Source of the DNA: Nicotiana tabacum
Lineage: Eukaryota; Streptophyta; Magnoliopsida; Solanales; Solanaceae
Length of the DNA: 64,000 nt
Reading direction: 5' to 3'
Assembly (NCBI RefSeq): GCF_000715075.1
Contig: NC_134087.1
Span: forward strand, 183,985,276 to 184,049,275
This document shows positions 57,340-64,000 of the stretch, piece by piece. Below the pieces are notes generated by a model that had not been told where the DNA came from, made no database searches, and worked only from the letters and a program-made list of their open reading frames with translations. A program made the position numbers and the translations under genes. Positions within the stretch are counted from its first letter, which is position 1; the number at the start of each line of letters is the position of its first letter.

Positions 57340-60300
57340 GGTGTCCCAAGTCACCGGTTTATCTTGAATCCCAAATCGAGGAAATTTTCGACTTTTCCAA
57401 ATGAAGTCTGCGAACCAGAAATTCTAAGTAAGGAATTCTGTTGACCCGAGGGAAGGTGTTAGGCACCCTCGAATCCCGTGGTTCTAGCACGGTCGCTTAA
57501 ATTGTTATAATGGCTGAATATCTGATTTAAATACATGTTATGACTTATGTGCTTTTATTAAGTTTAAACCGCTTTTATTATTATTATTGTCATTTTTTTA
57601 TAGAATTGCAACGTCGTGAAAATGCATCTCGAACCACGTCACAATCAATGCACCCGTGATCGTCAACACATTTTGACTCCGTTGAGATTTGGATTTGGGT
57701 CACATCAATGTGCACCCGAATTTAAGAATATAATTTAATTAAGCCGCGCCTAAAGAGTTTAACGCGTTATTATTTTTTGGAGAAGGCCATGAGATTCACT
57801 AAACGGCCTGTCCTGAATTCTAAATGTTTATTATGGTTAGTTATTGAGGGCCTCGCAATTACATTTTTATTTGGCGAGGCTCGTCTCTATTTTAGAAGGG
57901 ATATCCTAAAGTGACTACATTTCTATTATGTTTGTCCCTAAAATGAAAGAAAGAACAATGTATGCTGATTAAATGGCATGTTTAGCTAATCCTATCCTTT
58001 TATTGATTATCTAATTACGAGGCGAAGAACATTGTATCTCATGGAACATACTTTTACTCTGATAAAAATGCATATGAAATTGACGAAATGCTACGCTTAT
58101 TCTTAACATTTCTTGAGCTGAATTTAACTAAACTTAATTAGACTAGATCAGAGGAATCAGCTACTAGACATTGTTACTAATGGGATTCGAAAGTGACCCT
58201 ATGTACTGCCTAACGGGACCTGGTAAAAGGAAAAATAAAACAGAAAAAAATTTCATAAGGTTGGGGTATACATACCATGTATTAACAAACAACCACAAAA
58301 CATAAAAACAAAAAAAAAAAAAAAAGAGGACAAGAATTCATTCAGGCGTTAGTTAACATATCCTTTCATGCTATTGCGTTGTAAACTAATCAATTATACA
58401 AAACCCATTACTTATTCTAGGAGTATTACAACATATACTTAAACTTCTTCAATATCTTTTATTTTTCATGCCTTCATTGTTACATCAGATGGAAAGTCTT
58501 AGTATGTACCTGGATGTTGGATACAACAGAAGAAGCAAGGGGTCAGTAGAGCAATAGAAGCAATACCAAACAGCAGCAGTAACAGCAGGTACAAATAGAA
58601 CAAAATCCCAGTGCAAGAGGCAACTAGAGCCGATGGAGAAATGGCAGAATGAAGCAAATTCCCAGTAGTATGGAATCAGGGATCCAGGCAACTCAATTCC
58701 AGGAGAAACAAACAATACAAATCCAAACCATAGACTTAGCCGATACTTGAAAGAAGACAGAACTGATTTGAACAGTTTGAACAAACTAAGAATCAAACAA
58801 ACAGCAAGAAGAAAGCAGTTTCTGATTTTTATGATATCCCTCTCCCTATCTCCTTTCAAAATCCAATGTCAATCTTCAGTTTTTGAAATTATACTTGAGT
58901 TATCAAAAGAAATCTTTTCCAGTTTTCTGTTTTCAGAACTCAATTCTCAATGTTCAACCTAAGTTTTCTATATTCCCCCCCTCTGTCTGTCTGTGTGTGT
59001 CTATATATCCAAAATCTGTCTCCTTTTTAAACTGATGGCAGTTCCCTTTTATCAACCTAAAATCAGCCCTTTAACAGCCTGTTAGACAATCAGAACACCC
59101 CTCCCATGTGCTATCTTTCTTTTCAGTTTCCACTTACCATTTAAATAAAAACAAACCCCATGACATTTCCTGGCAAACTTACTTTTGAGTAAGGTTTATT
59201 ATTTCTGAAACTTAAAGCAGAATATGGGCAGCAGAATGTAATCTAACAGCATGTGCTGTCAAATTACTTTAAACTTAATAAAAGCCTTTATGCAGGACAC
59301 AGGTTGTGCGCAATGCACATGTGGTGCATAAGTGCACATGCTGTGCACAAGTGCACATGTCCTCCAATTCAGAGCTGTAATTAAACAAAACAATCCTTTT
59401 ACATTTCTGATTCAAAATAACAACTATAAGTGAACAAACTCAGTTCCTTATTGATTCAAGCAAATGTGTCCAGAAGCAAATCGATTTGTTATTGTTCAGG
59501 CAGTTAAAACTAATTGGCGACATATGTCGAACCGACTATATTAATCATAACATGTACAATCGTAGCCAAAATCAGACATTTAAATAGTATCACACAAGGG
59601 GTTCAGATTGCAATGTTAATACAGAAATGACCTTGGAAGCTAATTGAATGACCAATTACGAATTCAATTGAACATACAGTTTACACACACATTATGAAGA
59701 AAGACTTGACTGAATACAGGAGTCCGGGCAAAAGGGGGCAATTGACAGTTGATAAAAGAAATTCAGAGACAAATTACACAAAATATGCACAGACCTCTAA
59801 ACCACACACGTACTGAATAACAAAGAGAAAACAAACTTACCTTAAAAACTTTGAAAGAAGGAACAGAAAATCAGCTTGTGTTTGAACAGACCCTTTTTAA
59901 GGTTGAACGGACTTTAATCGAAGGGTTTCTCAGATGAGAAACACTTCGATTAAGGTCCATTAGACCCTAACCTCTTGGCTTAACAGGCACGGACCGGGCT
60001 TGGGGTTTTTAGGTTTTGTGGAAGGTAGATTTGGAACTTGGGCTTCCATGGTTAGATTCGGACCAAACCAAGCATGGTTTGGTCACGAGGGGGGTCCGGG
60101 GATTGTCTGGTATGAATCTAGGGCAGATCGGCGTAGATCGAGTTTTGCTCGAATCTTCAAATGAAGATTCGAGGACCTGGAGGATGATTCGAACTAAACG
60201 GTCAACAGGTCCATGTTTAGGGGGGTGAGATGGTCCTATGGTGTTAAGGTGAAGGCCACCGGCATTCATGCCGCCGGCTTTCATGGTGAAGGTGTACAGA

Positions 60301-61096
60301 GGCTGCTCTAGGGTTTGGGGTTCTTGTGAAGACGATGAAGGCTGGGGTATTGGATAGGGGGCAGGGTACGAGTGGGAACTTATATATGGAATGGATGAAC
60401 GGATTTCAACCGTTGGATGAGGCGATATGGAGGGCCAGGATCCTTCAGTTAAAGGGGAACGGTGTCGTTTTAGACTAAAAGGGGTTGGGTCGGTCCGGGT
60501 GAGACGGGTCAGGTCTATTAGTGGGTACGGGGTGTGGGATCTTGGCCGTTGGATCAGTTTGGTTTGAATGGTTGAGATGGATTGGTATTGAAACGACGTA
60601 GTTTTGGTGTCAAACTACGTCGTTTTGTGGCCTGGGGGTGGGCTGTTCGGACTGGTAACTTGGGCTGCTCATTTGGGCCCTAAATTTGAAATGGGGATCA
60701 GCCCAACTTCAACAAATTTTAGCCTTTTTTCTTTATTTCTAATTTTCTAAAAACACACAACCTAATTAAATAAAATTAAAACCATTAATTAACGTTTAAT
60801 GTTTTTATCACACACATATAAAAAATGTTAAAAGTAGGTAAGATTAAACAAAACAACAAATCAGGATAAAAATGCGTATTTTATGATTTTCTATTTAACA
60901 ACCGAATTACGGTTCAAATTATGCCTGACACACACATTTTTTGTATTTTATTTTAATAGAATAGCAATGGGCAAACATCATAAACAATTAACAAAGTGTC
61001 ACATAAAATCCAAAGATTGTACAGCAGGACCATTTGTTATTATTTTTTATTTCTTTTGGAGCGATTGTCGCGTAAGACAAAAATCACGTGCTCACA
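57340..61096 (-). repeat. E1 right LTR, part 2
   Basis: It resumes with the duplicated GGTGT followed by CCCAAGTCACCGG, exactly where part 1 stops, and ends GTGCTCACA. It contains the ~69 bp block (58978-59046, with CTGTCTGTCTGTGTGTGTC) that is missing from the left LTR. Confidence 0.95.
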
Positions 61097-61101
61097 GTTC
61101 C
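61097..61101. other. Right target-site duplication of E1
   Basis: GTTCC, identical to 14524-14528, inside PMD exon 2. Confidence 0.95.
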
Positions 61102-62099
61102 CACGCAGGAGAATCCACCTAGAAGCTAGAAGGAGCAACGGATAAGCCTCACCAGGCGCAAGTGCTGGTAGAGGTGGCTGCAACGGCATGATCCGCTGCC
61201 AGGCCCAAACCCAAGATAAAAGGTTGATGTAAAATTCGACCATATAGAATTCGGAGAAATGAACAGAGTATTCGAAAATGTTGTCACCTGTAGGCGGGGC
61301 AGAAAACCACATATGTCCACCGCTGGACCCATGCTCGCCCGACACATGCTCTTATACAGGTATGCGAGAACAACAACACCCCAACTGTACTGGGGTAAAC
61401 CATCCAACTCCTGAAGATGATGGAGAAAGCGCATACTCACTTTACTCCCCGAAGTGTTCGGGAACAAGATACACCCGAAAAGTAGGAGCAGCGCCAACCG
61501 CGTGTACCTCTCAATATGGAGATCCTCCGTCTCGCCGGTAATGTCTGGGTGCAAAAACGCCATATGATCTCTGATGGCTGACAAAGCAACGCGACTACCC
61601 CCAGTGTCACCCTGAGGTCTATAACCAGTAAAATGCATCATCATATCCAAAAATTGTGCACGCATCATGGATCTAATGTATTGGGGCAGTGCTACGGCCC
61701 GTCCATCTACGCGCAATCCGTACAAAACCTGAACATCCTCCAGCATGATGGCGGCCTCTCCAGTGGGCAAGTGAAAAGTGTGCGTCTCCGGTCGCCACCG
61801 CTCTGCCAAGGCCGTGATGAGAGACCAATCAAACTGCATCCATCCAAGCTCAAAAATCGTATAGAAGCCCGTAGCTTGTAGGCGCGCGACTACGCGGGCA
61901 TGGAAAGGATGCTCCCCGATGAACTCTCATAAATCGTCAGGTCTCCTGGGGCAGAGAGGCTGCATCGATAGCTGTCCCTCCCATACAAATGAGGACCTAT
62001 GGTCGCCCTGCAACACTAGTAGCTGATCCTCGGCAGGTCCGGGATGCGCAGGCGGAGGAAAGTCCATGTCGTCTACTATAATTTAAACAAAATTAATTG

Positions 62100-62637
62100 T
62101 GTGTGTTAGCTTAATAAATTAAATAATTAATTATGTTTAAAATTGAACTGATTAATTATGTATGGGTTCCAGGCTCGATATTTGAGGCCTGATAGCACCG
62201 AGTTATCCTTAATTATTATGCGTGTCAATTTCAACATTTTTAGAATTGTGTCTGTTAGCTTAATAAATTAAATAATTAATTATGTTTACAATTGGACTGA
62301 ATAATTATGTATGGGTTCCAGGCTCATTTTTTGAGGCCCGGTAGCACCGAGTTATCCTTAATTATTATACATGTCAATTTTAACATTTTTAGAATTGTGT
62401 CTGTTAGCTTAATAAATTAAATAATTAATTATGTTTACAATTGGACTTAATAATTATGTATGGGTTCCAGACTCGATTTTTTAGGCTCGGTAGCACCGAG
62501 TTATCCTTAATTATTATGCGTGTCAATTTTAACATTTTTAGAATTGTGTGTGCTAGCTTAATAAATTAAATAATTAATTATGTTTACAATTGGACAGAAT
62601 AATTATGTATGGGTTCCAGGCTCGATATTTGAGTTAA
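62100..62637. repeat. ~149 bp tandem repeat, ~3.6 copies, in E0
   Basis: Units start near 62104, 62254, 62403 and 62552 with GTTAGCTTAATAAATTAAAT and include GTATGGGTTCCAGGCTC and GCACCGAGTTATCCTTAATT. They lie just upstream of the PMD start codon in sense, so they may form part of the promoter region (inference). Confidence 0.9.
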
Positions 62638-62761
62638 TTTTACAACATATAGGAATTTGTTACTTTTGTAAGTTTATTGTTATAATTAAATAATTAATTT
62701 TATAAAGTGTAATTGGATAGAGTTTGCAGTTACTACATACTTAAACTACATAGACTCTGCG

Positions 62762-62893
62762 TTAAAAGGCTCTACATTTTACTACGCTAAAAGGCTCTAT
62801 ATTTTACAACACTAACAGGCTCTATATTTTACAACACTAACAGGCTCTATATTTTACTACACTAAAAGGCTCTATATTTTACTACGCTAAAAG
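62762..62893. repeat. 25 bp tandem repeat, five copies, in E0
   Basis: AAAGGCTCTATATTTTACTA-type units recur every 25 bp (GGCTCTA at 62768, 62793, 62818, 62843, 62868), with AAAGG and ACAGG variants. Confidence 0.88.
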
Positions 62894-63367
62894 GTCACTA
62901 TTATATATAAAAACAACTAACATAAAATACAAATATGAACAACAAACAAAATAAATAATATTAATTTTTTAACAATACAAATAATTTATCAAATTTTAAC
63001 AATTTTTTGTACCAAAGCTAATAAATCAATCTGGGTATAAATAAGATACAAATTTAAACACAAACATAACACAAATTAACATAGAAACACATTAAACAAT
63101 ACAAATATGCATGTACTATACGAGTTTCGACATAAACAAAATTGAAATACCTCGATTGAAGTTTTTTAAATTTGATTGAAATCGAATTTTTGCACCCGAA
63201 AGAAGGAATCCAAAGTTTGTCTTGTATGTGGGACCTACACTCCTTGCTCTTTAGGTGACGGGTGAGGCCCAAAAATTTTTTTTTGAAGTTTGACGCGGGG
63301 TGGGGGGACCAGCAGAATCGAAGGTTTTTGGTTTCCTTCGGTTCAGTGGTCCAAGGAAGAAGAAGGG
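62894..63367. other. E0 right interior, noncoding
   Basis: AT-rich, with no recognisable gene on either strand. Confidence 0.5.
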
Positions 63368-63457
63368 GCTATATTTTATTGAAGTTGTTCGCAGTATTAT
63401 ACTGTGTTTTAAGCAAAACGCAGTATAATACTGCGAACAGCTTCAATAAAATATAGC
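63368..63457. repeat. Near-perfect 43 bp-arm palindrome next to the right TIR
   Basis: Arms 63368-63410 and 63415-63457 (from GCTATATTTTATTGAAG) are complementary except for two positions, with a 4 bp loop AAGC. Each arm contains one CGCAGTATTATACTG motif. Transcription through it would give a long hairpin RNA. Confidence 0.9.
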
Positions 63458-63462
63458 TGGGT

Positions 63463-63676
63463 TCAGCATCTTAGTAAAACGCAGTATAGTACTGCGATTT
63501 ACAAAAAAAAAATTAAAACAAAAACGCAGTACTATACTGCGAATTACTTTAACGGCAAAATTTCCGTTAAAGTAATTTGCAGTATAATACTGCGTTTTAC
63601 TCATTTATGTAACTTTTTTTTTAAAGTAGTACAAAAGTATTTTTTGTCCAAAAAATGATTTAAAAGGTTTCGGACT
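63463..63676. repeat. Right terminal inverted repeat of E0
   Basis: Complement of 11236-11452. It contains the same internal hairpin (centre AACGGCAAAATTTCCGTT at about 63551-63566) and ends ATTTAAAAGGTTTCGGAC. Confidence 0.88.
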
Positions 63677-63869
63677 CTAGTGTGCTACTGGTGCTGATGG
63701 CTATTGTGTTTTCGGTTCTTTTTCACTTTTCTTTTTTCTTTTTCTTTGTTTTTGGTTTTGAAAATAAGTGGAAGGGAAAAGTTTGCTTACTTGGACCGTT
63801 TAGGGAAAGATGACTATATCACACAAAATAAGTATCTCAATTGAAGAGTCGTCGATTAAAGTGGGAAAT
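63677..63869. other. Right flank of E0, possible displaced CGL160 upstream sequence
   Basis: Before E0 inserted, this sequence would have adjoined the CGL160 5' leader, so it may be the original promoter-proximal region of that gene (inference). No TATA box or exon is certain. Confidence 0.35.
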
Positions 63870-64000
63870 ATATATACTCTCTGTCTCAATTTATGTGTCT
63901 TGTTTTCTTTTTATTCTGTTTCAAGAAAATTATCTCTTTCTATATTTAATGTAATTCTTTAACTTTATAATTTTTGCCGAGGTAATTAGATAGAACATGA
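63870..64000. mobile_element. MITE-like end, cut by the window edge
   Basis: ACTCTCTGTCTCAATTTATG followed by TTTCTTTTTATTCTGTTTCA resembles the conserved end of MITEs common in Solanaceae (usually CTCCCTCCGTTTCAATTTAT). Only one end is in view, so this is tentative. Confidence 0.45.

Larger units (their letters stand above)
14529..61096 (-). mobile_element. E1: Tat/Ogre-type Ty3/gypsy retrotransposon (host of nested E2)
   Basis: Bounded by LTRs starting TGTCACACCTCC and ending GTGCTCACA on the plus strand, with 5 bp duplication GTTCC. Coding is on the minus strand, so transcription runs right to left: LTR (61096-57340 plus 34764-34626), PBS 34621-34604, ORF1, gag-pro, intron, pol, minisatellite, PPT, LTR (18337-14529). 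Ogre features present: very long LTRs, tRNA-Arg-like PBS, extra ORF upstream of gag, second RNase H, short intron between pro and RT, and a tandem-repeat 3' region. Without E2 the element is ~24.0 kb. Every ORF has at least one disabling point mutation. Confidence 0.93.
12811..62067 (-). pseudogene. Plant mobile domain (PMD, MAIN-like) gene of E0, split by the E1 retrotransposon
   Basis: Minus-strand exons: 62067-61288, 61210-61097 continuing at 14523-14452 across E1, 14375-13941, 13865-13241, 13156-13080, 12989-12811. Crossing E1 (one GTTCC copy removed) gives an open frame, RWILLRGN to YRGTDAHHN, so the gene predates E1. PMD hallmarks: ALAERWRPETHTFHLPTGE, LYGLRVDGRAV, LLFGCILFP, then FIWTPYSDELVAQLP and YMGWLEQQVLIWEEH. 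An RGG-type arginine/glycine repeat precedes an acidic tail and a final HTGCGTH. Defects besides E1: TGA at 61927-61929 where a tryptophan is expected (DDL, stop, EFIGEHPFH), a 3' splice site reading GG instead of AG at 61211-61212, and a one-base frame shift in the RGG region (~13570-13680). PMD proteins such as MAIN act in silencing and genome stability; transposon copies are common. No function is expected from this copy. Confidence 0.85.
11236..63676. mobile_element. E0: 52 kb terminal-inverted-repeat DNA element carrying GRF and PMD genes
   Basis: Both ends carry the same ~215 bp sequence in opposite orientation, beginning GTCCGAAACCTTTT at 11236 and ending with its complement at 63676. 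Removing the nested retrotransposons E1 and E2 leaves ~5.9 kb with two minus-strand genes: a GRF zinc-finger gene and a PMD gene. No transposase is present, so this is a non-autonomous element. TIR length and PMD cargo suggest a Mutator-like origin (family knowledge plus inference). I see no clean 9 bp target-site duplication: the flanks ATGTCTGTA and TCTAGTGTG do not match. Confidence 0.8.

Overview
The window is nuclear DNA of a flowering plant, very probably Solanaceae (a Nicotiana-like genome). It carries a spliced chloroplast-biogenesis gene, a nuclear tRNA gene, RTE-type LINE remnants with the (TTG)n tail and 3' sequence shared with the tobacco TS SINE, an Au-type SINE, and two Tat/Ogre-type Ty3/gypsy elements with 3.8-3.9 kb LTRs. 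This assignment comes from reading the sequence; no database was searched.

Layout. (1) 1-2.5 kb: no recognisable protein gene, one tRNA-Thr(AGT) on the minus strand, an Au-like SINE. (2) 2794-11160, minus: a nine-exon gene predicted to encode 348 aa, recognised as CGL160 (AtpI/UncI-related thylakoid factor for chloroplast ATP synthase assembly). Its introns hold nested LINEs, a possible solo LTR and a duplicated exon start. (3) 11236-63676: one 52.4 kb DNA element (E0) bounded by ~215 bp terminal inverted repeats, whose left end lies only ~75 bp upstream of the CGL160 start codon. Its own genes, both on the minus strand and both broken, are a small GRF-type zinc-finger gene and a plant mobile domain (PMD) gene.

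(4) The PMD gene is split inside its second exon by a Tat/Ogre retrotransposon (E1, 14529-61096, target-site duplication GTTCC). E1 is itself interrupted by a related element (E2, 34765-57339, target-site duplication GGTGT) sitting in the right-hand LTR of E1. All coding sequence of E0, E1 and E2 reads on the minus strand. Each retrotransposon has the order (minus sense) LTR, tRNA-Arg-like primer site, leader, ORF1 (PMD-like domain plus coiled coil), gag-protease-G-patch, short intron, RT-RNaseH-second RNaseH-integrase, minisatellite array, polypurine tract, LTR. E1 carries about 60 copies of a ~44 bp monomer containing head-to-head telo-box motifs; E2 carries 41 copies of a 41 bp monomer. Both elements are structurally complete but carry point mutations.

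The most notable unexplained signal is a ~55-60 bp motif present eight times, at four equivalent positions in each retrotransposon: before ORF1, between ORF1 and gag, after pol, and before the polypurine tract. It can form three stems, and the stem sequences change in compensatory ways between copies, which points to a conserved structured RNA or DNA element. Other points: the inner element E2 has more divergent LTRs than the outer E1 it sits in, the reverse of what insertion order predicts; and a PMD-like fold occurs in both the host DNA element and the invading retrotransposons.
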